Source: an uncultured Pelagibacteraceae bacterium
GTDB lineage: Bacteria > Pseudomonadota > Alphaproteobacteria > Pelagibacterales > Pelagibacteraceae
Length of the DNA stretch: 32,955 bases
Assembly (NCBI GenBank): GCA_902578115.1
Contig: CACHBR010000002.1
Location: 140,001 to 172,955, forward strand
Direction: 5' to 3'
This document shows positions 23,608 to 31,947 of the stretch, one piece after another (position 1 is the stretch's first letter; every line of letters begins with the position of its first letter). The notes under the pieces are model-generated. The model was not told where the DNA came from, searched no databases, and saw only the letters and a program-made list of their open reading frames with translations. Made by a program: the position numbers and the translations under genes.

Positions 23608-24624
23608 ATGAAAGTAAATTTAAACAACAAATCAATTTTGATAACCGGAGGTACTGGTTCGTTCGGTTCAACTTTTGTGAGTTCAATTCTAAAAAATTAT
23701 AAACCAAAAAGGATAATTATATTTAGTAGAGATGAGCAGAAACATTTTAAAATGCAAGATGAATTTTTAGATGACCCACCTTCACCTGTAAGATATTTTC
23801 TAGGAGATGTAAGAGATCTAGATAGATTAAATCTTGCTATGCAAAATGTTGACATAGTTGTTCATACAGCTGCTTTAAAGCATGTTCCATTAGCCGAATA
23901 TAATCCTTTCGAAGTAGTAAAAACAAACATATTGGGAGCACAAAATATTATTCAATCCGCTATTCAAAATAAAGTAAAAAAAGTAATAGCTTTAAGCACT
24001 GACAAAGCGTCTTCCCCAATAAATCTTTATGGAGCGACGAAATTAGTATCAGATAAATTATTTATAGCGGCTAATAATTATAAAGGAAATACCAAAATAA
24101 AATTTTCTGTAGTTAGGTATGGAAATGTAATGGGTAGCAAAGGATCATTTATTTCTTATCTTATAAAAAATAAAAATAAAAAATTTATAAGTGTAACAAA
24201 TCAGGATATGACTAGATTTAATATAACCTTAAACGAGAGTGTTGATTTCGTTTTAAACTGTATAGATAAAATGTGGGGAGGTGAAATTTTTGTACCAAAA
24301 ATACCATCCTATAAAGTGACCGATTTAGTTAAAGCTATTAGTCCTAAATCAAAAATTAAAATAGTAGGTATTAGACCAGGTGAGAAAAAACATGAAGAAA
24401 TGGTTTCAATTGATGAGTCTATAAATACAATAGAGTTTAAAAATTATTTTGTAATTGCTCCAAATTCAAAGTTCTTAAATTGGAATAAAAAAAAATATAT
24501 TTTAAAAAACAAAAATTGCAAACCATGTAAAAATAATTTTTCATATAATAGTAAAAATAATTCAAAATTTTTAAGCCCATCTGATCTACGTAAAATAATT
24601 AACAAAAATAAAGTTATTTTTTAA
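23608..24624 (+). CDS. pseB: UDP-GlcNAc 4,6-dehydratase (inverting), pseudaminic acid step 1
   Basis: A 338-residue SDR with 'GGTGSFG' (14-20), 'FSRDEQKHFKMQ' (39-50), 'AALKHVPLAEYNPFE' (88-102), 'LSTDKA' with Asp132-Lys133, and Tyr141/Lys145 in 'YGATK'. The TDK...YxxxK arrangement and numbering match the hexameric FlaA1/PseB group, which converts UDP-GlcNAc to UDP-2-acetamido-2,6-dideoxy-beta-L-arabino-hex-4-ulose. The substituted 'LSTDKASSPINLYGATK' block is diagnostic against the legionaminic (LegB) and O-antigen FlaA1-like membrane dehydratases, the latter being longer with transmembrane helices. It starts the Pse module, three bases before pseC. Confidence 0.93.
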   Translation: MKVNLNNKSILITGGTGSFGSTFVSSILKNYKPKRIIIFSRDEQKHFKMQDEFLDDPPSPVRYFLGDVRDLDRLNLAMQNVDIVVHTAALKHVPLAEYNPFEVVKTNILGAQNIIQSAIQNKVKKVIALSTDKASSPINLYGATKLVSDKLFIAANNYKGNTKIKFSVVRYGNVMGSKGSFISYLIKNKNKKFISVTNQDMTRFNITLNESVDFVLNCIDKMWGGEIFVPKIPSYKVTDLVKAISPKSKIKIVGIRPGEKKHEEMVSIDESINTIEFKNYFVIAPNSKFLNWNKKKYILKNKNCKPCKNNFSYNSKNNSKFLSPSDLRKIINKNKVIF

Positions 24625-24627
24625 AAA

Positions 24628-25776
24628 ATGATAAGTTACGGAAGGCAACATATCGATCAAAATGATATTAATTCCGTTACAAGAATTTTAAAAAGTAGGT
24701 TAATTACTCAAGGACCATTAGTTTCTAAGTTTGAAAAAGAATTATGCAAAGAGACTGGCTACAAATACGCATCTGCTGTATCAAACGGAACAGCCGCTCT
24801 TCACTTAATTGGTTTAGCATTAGGTTGGAAAAATGGCGATATTATTTTAACAACACCTATTTCATTCCTAGCAACAAGTAATTCTATTATTTACTCTGGA
24901 GCAAGACCTGAATTTGTTGATATAGAGAAAGATTTTTATACGATTGATGTAGAAAAGCTTGAAAGAAAAATAAAACTTTTAAAAAAAAAGAAGAAAAAAG
25001 TAAAAGCAATTGTTTGTACAGACTTTGCAGGCCACCCGTGTAATTGGCCCGCCCTTAAAAAATTATCAAAAAGATTTAAAATTAAACTTGTAAATGATAA
25101 TTGCCATTCTTTAGGTGCACAGATTAATAAAAACAAGCATTATTCTTCAAAATTTTCTGATTTCTCCTCTTTAAGTTTTCATCCTGTTAAGTCAATTACA
25201 ACTGGTGAAGGTGGGGCTGTATTAACCAATGACAAAAAATTAGATAGAAAAATAAAATTATTAAGATCCCATGGAATGGTAAAAGAAAATAAATTTGAAT
25301 TATGGAAATATGAAATGAGAGAATTGGGTTATAATTATAGAATTTCTGACATCCAATGCGCTTTAGGTGTGAGTCAATTAAAAAAATTAAAAAAATTTAT
25401 AAAAAAAAGAAAATCTATTGCTTTAAATTATGATCGAGCTTTTAAAAATATTAAAAACATAAGCATACCTAAAATAAAAAAAAATTACAGTCATGCTTAT
25501 CATTTATATCCATTAAAAATTAATTTTCAAAAATTTGGTATATCAAAAAAAATTTTTTTTAAAAAAATGAAACAAAATAATATTTCGTTACAAGTACATT
25601 ATATTCCCATACACCTTCAGCCTTATTATAAAAAAAAATTTAATACTAAAAGCGGATCATTTTTAGTATCCGAAAATTTTTACAATCAAGAAGTTTCCTT
25701 ACCAATCTTTTATGATCTTAAAAAAAATCAACAAGAAAAAGTAATAAAAAACATTAAAAAATTACTTAAAATATAA
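24628..25776 (+). CDS. pseC: UDP-4-amino-4,6-dideoxy-N-acetyl-beta-L-altrosamine transaminase
   Basis: A 382-residue DegT-family aminotransferase beginning 'ISYGRQHIDQNDI', the typical PseC start. PLP landmarks are 'VSNGTAAL' (51-58) and the Schiff-base lysine at 188 in 'SFHPVKSITTGEGG', a strongly conserved PseC stretch. It transfers an amino group from glutamate to C4 of the PseB product. It is directly followed by pseF with no gap. An A-rich stretch around 24981-25000 encodes a lysine run within an apparently inserted loop (about residues 114-126). Confidence 0.92.
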   Translation: MISYGRQHIDQNDINSVTRILKSRLITQGPLVSKFEKELCKETGYKYASAVSNGTAALHLIGLALGWKNGDIILTTPISFLATSNSIIYSGARPEFVDIEKDFYTIDVEKLERKIKLLKKKKKKVKAIVCTDFAGHPCNWPALKKLSKRFKIKLVNDNCHSLGAQINKNKHYSSKFSDFSSLSFHPVKSITTGEGGAVLTNDKKLDRKIKLLRSHGMVKENKFELWKYEMRELGYNYRISDIQCALGVSQLKKLKKFIKKRKSIALNYDRAFKNIKNISIPKIKKNYSHAYHLYPLKINFQKFGISKKIFFKKMKQNNISLQVHYIPIHLQPYYKKKFNTKSGSFLVSENFYNQEVSLPIFYDLKKNQQEKVIKNIKKLLKI

Positions 25777-26466
25777 ATGAACGTAGCAATTATACCAGCA
25801 AGAGCTGGTAGCAAAAGAATTCCAAAAAAGAATATAAAAAAATTTCAAGGCATGCCAATTTTTTATTGGCCTCTTGTAGCTGCTAAAAAAACAAATTTGT
25901 TTGATAAAATAATTCTATCTACCGATAGCAAATTAATTGCAAAAATTGGAAAAAAATACAATATGGATGTTCCATTTATAAGACCAAAAAATATCTCAGG
26001 TGATCATGCTTCTACGTCTTCAGTTATTAGTCATGCAATAAGATGGCTAAGAAATAACAACGTAAATCCAAAATTTATATGTTGTATATATCCTACTGCT
26101 GCATATTTAAATCCAAAAGATCTAATTACAGGTTATAAAAAAATAAAAAAAAATAAATGGGATTATGTTTTCTCAGGTGGGAGATTTAATTCATCAATAT
26201 TTAGATCTTTTAAGAAAAATAGATTTAACGGACTTAAAATGTTATTTTCCAAGTATTATAACAAAAGGACACAAGATATTTTTGATACCTATCATGACGC
26301 TGGACAATTTTATTGGGGTAGATCTGAATCTTGGTTAAAAGAAAAACCAATTTTTGCAAAAAATTCTACAATTGTAGAAATACCAACGTGGAGAATACAT
26401 GACATTGATACCATTGAGGATTGGAAGACAGCAGAAAAAATGTGGAAATTAAAAAATTTAAAATGA
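25777..26466 (+). CDS. pseF: Pseudaminic acid cytidylyltransferase
   Basis: A 229-residue CMP-sugar synthetase. 'IPARAGSKRIPKKN' (6-19) is the CTP-binding signature of the NeuA/PseF/KdsB group, 'STDSKLIA' and 'CCIYPTAAYL' follow, and 'YHDAGQFYWG' (about 172-181) is typical of PseF. The terminal 'IPTWRIHDIDTIEDWKTAE' is the conserved end. It activates pseudaminic acid with CTP, the last cytoplasmic step before transfer. Its TGA overlaps the ATG of the deacetylase gene (ATGA). Confidence 0.92.
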   Translation: MNVAIIPARAGSKRIPKKNIKKFQGMPIFYWPLVAAKKTNLFDKIILSTDSKLIAKIGKKYNMDVPFIRPKNISGDHASTSSVISHAIRWLRNNNVNPKFICCIYPTAAYLNPKDLITGYKKIKKNKWDYVFSGGRFNSSIFRSFKKNRFNGLKMLFSKYYNKRTQDIFDTYHDAGQFYWGRSESWLKEKPIFAKNSTIVEIPTWRIHDIDTIEDWKTAEKMWKLKNLK

Positions 26467-27158
26467 TAAAAGATAAAAACTCAGTACTAGTAATTGCTGC
26501 ACACCCTGATGATGAAGTTTTGGGTTGTGGAGGTACTATTGCAAAATTGTCAAAAAAAGGAGTAAAAGTAAATATTTTATTTATCTCAAATGGGGTCGAC
26601 TCAAGAAATCAAAAAAAACTTCAAACAAAAATAAAAATTTTAGAAAGAAAAAAAGCTGCAAAAATATCATCTCGTATATTGGGTGCAAAAAAATTAAGTT
26701 TTGCAAATCTTTCTGATAATCAATTAGACAAATATCCGTTGCTGAAAATTATTAAGATAGTTGAAAAATATATTAGAAAGTTAAAACCAAAGACGATTTA
26801 TACGCATTATGAAAATGACCTCAATATAGATCATCAGATTGTTAATAAAGCGGTTATTACAGCAACAAGACCTCAAAAGAAAAGTAGTGTCAAAAACATT
26901 TTCTTTTATGAAATACCATCAAGTACTGAGTGGAAAATTGACACAAAGTCAAAAATATTTAATCCAAATTGGTTTGAGGATATTTCATTATATAAAAATA
27001 AAAAATTTAAAGCACTAAAAGCTTACAAAATGGAAATAAGACAATGGCCACATCCTAGATCTTTAAAAGGTATCGATGCACTTTGTTCTTGGAGGGGAGC
27101 AACAGTTGGAGTTGAAGCGGCTGAAGCTTTCATGTTGGGAAGAAAAATAAAAAAATGA
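26463..27158 (+). CDS. PIG-L family deacetylase
   Basis: The start is set at 26463, giving 231 residues, because this ATG overlaps the pseF stop in the usual ATGA manner and begins 'MIKDKNSVLVIAAHPDDEV'. An in-frame ATG at 26421 would add 14 residues lying inside pseF. The zinc motif 'AHPDDE' (13-18) and downstream 'THYENDLNIDHQIV' are intact, as in LmbE/PIG-L deacetylases that remove N-acetyl groups from sugars. Homologues occur within Pse and Leg clusters of other bacteria. Placed between pseF and pseG, it may deacetylate an intermediate to expose an amine for a non-acetyl substituent. Substrate unproven. Confidence 0.87.
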   Translation: MIKDKNSVLVIAAHPDDEVLGCGGTIAKLSKKGVKVNILFISNGVDSRNQKKLQTKIKILERKKAAKISSRILGAKKLSFANLSDNQLDKYPLLKIIKIVEKYIRKLKPKTIYTHYENDLNIDHQIVNKAVITATRPQKKSSVKNIFFYEIPSSTEWKIDTKSKIFNPNWFEDISLYKNKKFKALKAYKMEIRQWPHPRSLKGIDALCSWRGATVGVEAAEAFMLGRKIKK

Positions 27159-28681
27159 ACATTATTTTCCGTTTAGACGCATCTAAAAATAACGGTATTG
27201 GACATCTTATTAGATGTAAAAGTTTAGCCTCTTCATTAATCAATAGAGGAGCAAAAGCTCATTTCATTATGAGATATTTAGATATGGAATTTAAAAAATT
27301 TCTTAAAATGAGAAAATGTAAAGTAACTATTCTTCCTAAAAGGAAAATTTTCTCTAAACTAGATCACGAAAATTTATGGCCTAAAAGATTCCAAAAAATT
27401 GATGCAATAGATACAAAAAAAATTATATCAAATAAAGAAATAGATCTTCTTGTAATTGACCATTACGGTTTAAATTCAATATGGGAGAAAGCTCTAACCA
27501 AAAAAGCAAAAAAAATTATGGTTATAAGTGATTATTTAAACAGAAGACATTCATGCGATTTTTTTCTAAATCAAAATATTGTTAAAGAGCAAAATTTGAA
27601 TTTTAACCAAAATTTACCAAAAAAATGCAAAATCCTCTTGGGACCAAAATATTCATTAATTGATAAATCTTATGCAAATTATAGAAAAAATGTTAAAATA
27701 AAAAACAAATTAATAAGTAAGGTTTTTATTTCTTTTGGTGGAAGCGAAACACCAAAGTTATTAGAAAAAGTAATCGAGTCATTTGATTGCAACATATTAA
27801 GAAATTTACGATTAATTATCGTTTCAAATAATGAATTAAAAAAATTTCCAAAAATTAAAAAAAATTTTTATAAAAAACAAAAAACTTTAACTAAACTTAT
27901 AAACAAAAGTGATTTTTGTATTGGAGCCGGAGGAATTAGCACTTGGGAAAGAATGTGTTTGGGAAAACCATCATTAGTCTTCTCAATCTCGAAAAATCAG
28001 GTTCAAATTTGTAAAGACCTTAAAAATAAAAATTTAATTTATTATGTAAAAGGTTATAAAAATATCAAACCAACATTTATAAGAAAAAAAATAATTTCAA
28101 TTATAAAAAATATAAAACTTTTCAATGAAAAAAAGTTAAATAATATTATAACTGTTGATGGTCTTGGAGTAAGTCGAGTAACCGAAATTTTATATCCCTC
28201 TTTTTCAAAAGACTTAAAATTAAGAAAAACTATATTAAGTGATATGATAAATTATTATAATTGGGTAAACGAAAAAGATGCGATAAAAAGCTCGTTTAAT
28301 AATAAACAAGTTCATATTAAGAAACATATAAAATGGTTCAAAAAACAAATTATGAGTAAAAAAACTTTGATGTTTGTTTTAGAGGCAAAAAGATTACCTG
28401 TAGGTCAAATTAGATTTAACCTTACTAATAAAAATGCCAATATAGATTACTCTTTAGATAAAATTGTTAGAGGAAGAAATTGGGGTAAGAAAATTATAGA
28501 TCTTGGATTAAAAAAAATCAATTTTTCAAAATTTAATGCAATTAATGCTGAAGTTAAAAAAAATAATTATAAATCTATCTCTGTATTTAACAAACTTGGT
28601 TTTACACAAAAGTTTTTTAAAAATAAATATTTTTACTCCCTTTACAAGAAAAATTATATTGTTGAAAATGACAAAATTTAA
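27155..28681 (+). CDS. pseG: PseG-PseH fusion: UDP-sugar hydrolase plus N-acetyltransferase
   Basis: A 508-residue fusion. Residues 1 to about 345 are PseG: 'FRLDASKNNGIGHLIRC' (5-21) is the donor-type loop, 'VIDHYGLN' (about 107-114), 'FISFGGSE' (about 191-198) and 'FCIGAGGISTWERMCLGKPS' (about 251-270) follow the GT-B-like fold that hydrolyses UDP from the 2,4-diacetamido sugar. From about residue 355 a GNAT domain begins, with 'RGRNWGKKIIDLGL' binding acetyl-CoA and 'NNYKSISVFNKLGF' near its end, as in PseH. Steps three and four of the Pse pathway are therefore on one chain. It overlaps the neighbours on both sides. Confidence 0.9.
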   Translation: MNIIFRLDASKNNGIGHLIRCKSLASSLINRGAKAHFIMRYLDMEFKKFLKMRKCKVTILPKRKIFSKLDHENLWPKRFQKIDAIDTKKIISNKEIDLLVIDHYGLNSIWEKALTKKAKKIMVISDYLNRRHSCDFFLNQNIVKEQNLNFNQNLPKKCKILLGPKYSLIDKSYANYRKNVKIKNKLISKVFISFGGSETPKLLEKVIESFDCNILRNLRLIIVSNNELKKFPKIKKNFYKKQKTLTKLINKSDFCIGAGGISTWERMCLGKPSLVFSISKNQVQICKDLKNKNLIYYVKGYKNIKPTFIRKKIISIIKNIKLFNEKKLNNIITVDGLGVSRVTEILYPSFSKDLKLRKTILSDMINYYNWVNEKDAIKSSFNNKQVHIKKHIKWFKKQIMSKKTLMFVLEAKRLPVGQIRFNLTNKNANIDYSLDKIVRGRNWGKKIIDLGLKKINFSKFNAINAEVKKNNYKSISVFNKLGFTQKFFKNKYFYSLYKKNYIVENDKI

Positions 28682-29375
28682 ACCAGAAGACATTTTTAAA
28701 AATTCTTTTTTTTCTACAAAAGATAAGTTAAAGAACTTTTCAAAATATGTAAGGAGACAAGATCTTGCTAGATTTATGGTGTTTTTTGAACTCTTTAAAA
28801 AACAAATGAATTTAAAAGGTAGTATAGTTGAATGCGGAGTTCATCAAGGTGGTGGCATCATGACTTGGGCTAAACTTTCAAGTATTTTGGAGCCATATAA
28901 TTATCATAGAAAGATAATAGGTTTTGATACCTTCAAAGGAATTCCAAGGTTGGCAAAATATGACAAAAATAAAAAAAAATTGAAAAAAGCTACATTTAAA
29001 GAAAAATTTGACATTGTTGGGGATATTAAAAATTCTATAAAGGAATATGATCAAAATAGATTCATTAATAATGTCTCAAAAATTGAATTAATTAAAGGGG
29101 ATGCAAAAAAAACAATACCAAATTATATAAAAAGAAACAGACATCTTTTAATATCCTTACTATATTTTGATTTTGTAGTTTACGAGCCTACAAAAATAGC
29201 ATTAAAATATTTTTTACCAAGGATGTCCAAAGACTCAATTATAGCTTTTAATGAGCTAAATAATGAGGATTGGCCAGGAGAAACAACAGCATTACTTGAA
29301 AAGTTTAATATAAAAAAATTTAAAATTGATTGTTTTCCATATGAACCAAATATATCTTATATAGTGATAAAGTGA
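28668..29375 (+). CDS. TylF/MycF-type SAM-dependent O-methyltransferase
   Basis: The start is placed at 28668 ('MTKFKPEDIF', 235 residues). A longer frame from 28536 would add 44 residues read out of frame inside the PseG-PseH gene and looks artefactual. It overlaps that gene by 14 bases. 'IVECGVHQGGGIMTWA' is the SAM loop of the TylF/MycF/NovP family, 'GFDTFKGIP' the following strand, 'YFDFVVYEPTKIAL' and 'IAFNELNNEDWPGET' the metal-binding and capping regions. These are Mg-dependent sugar O-methyltransferases. It probably O-methylates the nonulosonic acid or a neighbouring sugar. Confidence 0.87.
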   Translation: MTKFKPEDIFKNSFFSTKDKLKNFSKYVRRQDLARFMVFFELFKKQMNLKGSIVECGVHQGGGIMTWAKLSSILEPYNYHRKIIGFDTFKGIPRLAKYDKNKKKLKKATFKEKFDIVGDIKNSIKEYDQNRFINNVSKIELIKGDAKKTIPNYIKRNRHLLISLLYFDFVVYEPTKIALKYFLPRMSKDSIIAFNELNNEDWPGETTALLEKFNIKKFKIDCFPYEPNISYIVIK

Positions 29376-29379
29376 GTTT

Positions 29380-31035
29380 ATGAAAAAAAATATTAAAAAA
29401 ATCTTATTTATTAATACACCAAGGCTAACGTTAAAACAGCTTAATGAATATAGCGAAAGATCTAAATATTATTGGGAAGTATATCCTCCACTAGGTTTTA
29501 TGTATTTAAGTGCAGCAATAAAAAATGAAATTAAAGATATAGATATAAAAGTTTTAGATTTACATATTGAGAGCATAAAAAAATCACAAAATAACGAAGA
29601 AGTACATTGGCTTAATATGACAAAAGATATGGTCGAGGATTTTAAACCAGATATGATAGCAATAAGCGTAATGTTTGGTGCATCTTTCGAATCTGCCCAA
29701 ATGATTGGTCAATATTTAAGAAAAGAATACCCAAATACTGTAATAGCATCAGGAGGTGTTCACGTGACAGGTATTGTCAAAGAAAAAAATAACGGTTTAG
29801 ACTTTAACGATTTTGTAATCATCAAGGAGTCAGAAAAACATTTCCCACAACTTATTAAATATTTAAACTTCGAAACTGATTTAGTAAACGGAGTTGTTCC
29901 AATAAAGACGACAAAAGTTAGAAAAAAAGAACATTTTACTGGTGATACTGACCCTGTAGAACACGTAGATGAACTTCCAATACCAGACTACGGCATAGTT
30001 GATATTAAAAACTATTATAAACACGGCATCTTATCTGCGGCGCAAACCGTAGCGTATGACACTCCATTAGCAACAATGCAAACAGTTAGAGGTTGTACTG
30101 CAAGATGTACTTTTTGTAGCGTAAGAAATTTTAATGGGTTTGGAGTTAGAACCCACTCACCTGAAAGAGTTTTAAAAGAAATTGAATTACTTTACAAGAA
30201 ATTTGGCATTAGACATATAGACTTTGTTGATGATGATTTTACAGTTTCACGATCAAGAGTAATTGAAATATGCAAAATGTTGATCAAAAGAAAATATAAT
30301 TTAACCTGGTCTATAGGCAATGGAATTAGGCTAGGAACTTTAGATGATGAGCTTTTAACATATATGGCTGACTCAGGTTGTACCTATTTTTCATTGGGTA
30401 TTGAAAGTGGAGATGACAAGATGTTAAAAGAGATGAAAAAACCCTTAACATTAAAAATTCTAAATAAAAAAGCACCTCTATTAGAAAGACATACTAGAAT
30501 ATATTACAGGGCAAATTTTATAACAGGATATCCTGACGAAACACCGGAACAACTTAATAGAACGTTTGAATGTGCAAAAAATTACAGTTGGGATTGGTGT
30601 TTATTCTCTTTATGTAAACCTCTGCCTGATACTGAACTTTACAACAAACTTTTAGAAAATAAATTTGAGGATACAAAATTTGCAAGTGGAAAGAAAACTA
30701 ACGAGTCTTATAATTTCCAAGAACATGCTGGTATTGTTGCAGATGAAGAAAGAAAAATTTTCGAGCTTACATATAATAAAAATTTGGAAATAAATTTTAA
30801 GCTTAATAAAAACTTGCAAGGAAGACATGTTAAACGAGCAATAAGTGATTTTGAGAGGGTAACCAAACTTTCAGAAAACCATGCTTTTGCATGGAATTGT
30901 TTGGCAATTGGGTATGAGAAAATTCAAGATCAAGAAAAGCTAAAAATTGCTAAAGACAAAACTAAAGAAATAATTAAAAATAGCAATTACTGGGCCAAAA
31001 AGTTTGAAGAATTAAATTTTAAACCTGTTTATTAG
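29380..31035 (+). CDS. Radical SAM protein with cobalamin-binding-type N-terminal domain
   Basis: A 551-residue protein. Residues about 5-190 have the alpha/beta layout of B12-binding radical SAM enzymes ('YPPLGFMYLSAAIKN', 'IASGGVHVTG'), though I see no DxHxxG signature. Residues about 232-440 are the radical SAM barrel, with the [4Fe-4S] cysteines C239, C243 and C246 in 'CTARCTFC', then 'DDDFTVSR', 'LGIESGDDKML' and 'ITGYPDE'. The C-terminal 70 residues look like a TPR-type helix pair ('AISDFERVTKLSENHAFAWNCLAIGYEK'). The target is unknown; such enzymes methylate unactivated carbons, rearrange rings or epimerise sugars. Location between a MycF-type methyltransferase and a dioxygenase points to late tailoring of a nonulosonate. 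Confidence 0.85.
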   Translation: MKKNIKKILFINTPRLTLKQLNEYSERSKYYWEVYPPLGFMYLSAAIKNEIKDIDIKVLDLHIESIKKSQNNEEVHWLNMTKDMVEDFKPDMIAISVMFGASFESAQMIGQYLRKEYPNTVIASGGVHVTGIVKEKNNGLDFNDFVIIKESEKHFPQLIKYLNFETDLVNGVVPIKTTKVRKKEHFTGDTDPVEHVDELPIPDYGIVDIKNYYKHGILSAAQTVAYDTPLATMQTVRGCTARCTFCSVRNFNGFGVRTHSPERVLKEIELLYKKFGIRHIDFVDDDFTVSRSRVIEICKMLIKRKYNLTWSIGNGIRLGTLDDELLTYMADSGCTYFSLGIESGDDKMLKEMKKPLTLKILNKKAPLLERHTRIYYRANFITGYPDETPEQLNRTFECAKNYSWDWCLFSLCKPLPDTELYNKLLENKFEDTKFASGKKTNESYNFQEHAGIVADEERKIFELTYNKNLEINFKLNKNLQGRHVKRAISDFERVTKLSENHAFAWNCLAIGYEKIQDQEKLKIAKDKTKEIIKNSNYWAKKFEELNFKPVY

Positions 31036-31044
31036 TATAATTAA

Positions 31045-31947
31045 ATGAATATTTTAGATAATTTTTTAAAAAAAGGCCTTATAAATTTCGGGAGCATTAT
31101 AGATAAAAAAAAATGTAAGGAATTACATGACAAGGTTTTTTCAAGTAGAGATCTGTCTGAAGGTTTATTTAGAAGTGAAAAAGATTTTTTAAGTAATCCT
31201 GATTCAAAAAAAACAAATCCAGGAAAGGGAAAAAATAATTTTGCAGAAAAGTTTGACCTTTCTTTTATTGAAAAAAACCCTGTAGTTAAAAAGAATATTG
31301 ATTTATTGGTTGGTGAGGATCATGAAATTTTGTTGAAAAATTTTGTAATAGGTGTTCCAGACAATTGGATACCAACCTGGTTAAAGAAAAAAACGGAAAA
31401 ACAACTAGCGGCTAACTTAGGTTCCTATGTAAAACCAGAGTATAGAGATGTTACTTATTTTAGAGGAATTGATTTTCACATGGATTTAATTGATCATGCA
31501 AATTCAATTGGTGATAATATAACCGTATATTTATATTTAAACGACGTCACCGAAGACATGTCGCCGCTAAACGTAATAGAGGGTAGCCATGTATTTGGAG
31601 CAACGAAATTTCCACATTATCTTAAAAATAATACTGTTAATTCAATCGAATATGGTTCGAGTGAAAAAAATTTCAAAAAGTTTCAAAAAAAAGTTTTGAT
31701 CGCAGAAACAGGAAGCCTTTTTCTTTGGTCTTCGTTTATTTTACACGGAACTCAGCCTCAAAAGTGTGATACGCCGAGAATTTCACTTAGATATGATATT
31801 AAACCTAATAAAAAAAATAAAAATACTTTAATAGCAAAATTCTTAAACGAAATTCAAGGTGATCTATCAATGCCTATAGTAAGGGATGATATAGATTTAA
31901 ATTCAACAGACCATAAGCAAATAAAATTTCAAAAAATTCTAAAATGA
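31045..31947 (+). CDS. Phytanoyl-CoA dioxygenase (PhyH)-family protein
   Basis: A 300-residue Fe(II)/2-oxoglutarate oxygenase. 'IDFHMDLIDH' supplies His145 and Asp147. 'YLYLNDVTEDMSPLNVIEGSHVFG' is the conserved beta-strand block. 'LFLWSSFILHGTQP' gives His234, and 'RISLRYDIKP' the 2OG-binding arginine (Arg245 or Arg249). The complete triad suggests a functional oxygenase. It differs from the 2OG oxygenase at 6591 in length and motif wording, so the two belong to different families. Its TGA overlaps the pseI start. Hydroxylation of a nonulosonate or lipid acceptor is plausible; the substrate is not readable. Confidence 0.85.
   Translation: MNILDNFLKKGLINFGSIIDKKKCKELHDKVFSSRDLSEGLFRSEKDFLSNPDSKKTNPGKGKNNFAEKFDLSFIEKNPVVKKNIDLLVGEDHEILLKNFVIGVPDNWIPTWLKKKTEKQLAANLGSYVKPEYRDVTYFRGIDFHMDLIDHANSIGDNITVYLYLNDVTEDMSPLNVIEGSHVFGATKFPHYLKNNTVNSIEYGSSEKNFKKFQKKVLIAETGSLFLWSSFILHGTQPQKCDTPRISLRYDIKPNKKNKNTLIAKFLNEIQGDLSMPIVRDDIDLNSTDHKQIKFQKILK

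Noticed and set aside
26421-26465. Longer start for the PIG-L deacetylase
   Set aside because: The added 14 residues lie entirely inside pseF in another frame, and the ATG at 26463 overlaps the pseF stop as ATGA and directly precedes the first core strand.
26525-26716. Small plus-strand frame inside the deacetylase gene
   Set aside because: It is a lysine-rich shadow frame fully within a gene with clear motifs.
28536-28667. Longer start for the MycF-type methyltransferase
   Set aside because: The extra 44 residues are a frame-shifted reading of the conserved end of the PseH domain; the start at 28668 gives a normal family length and a 14-base overlap.
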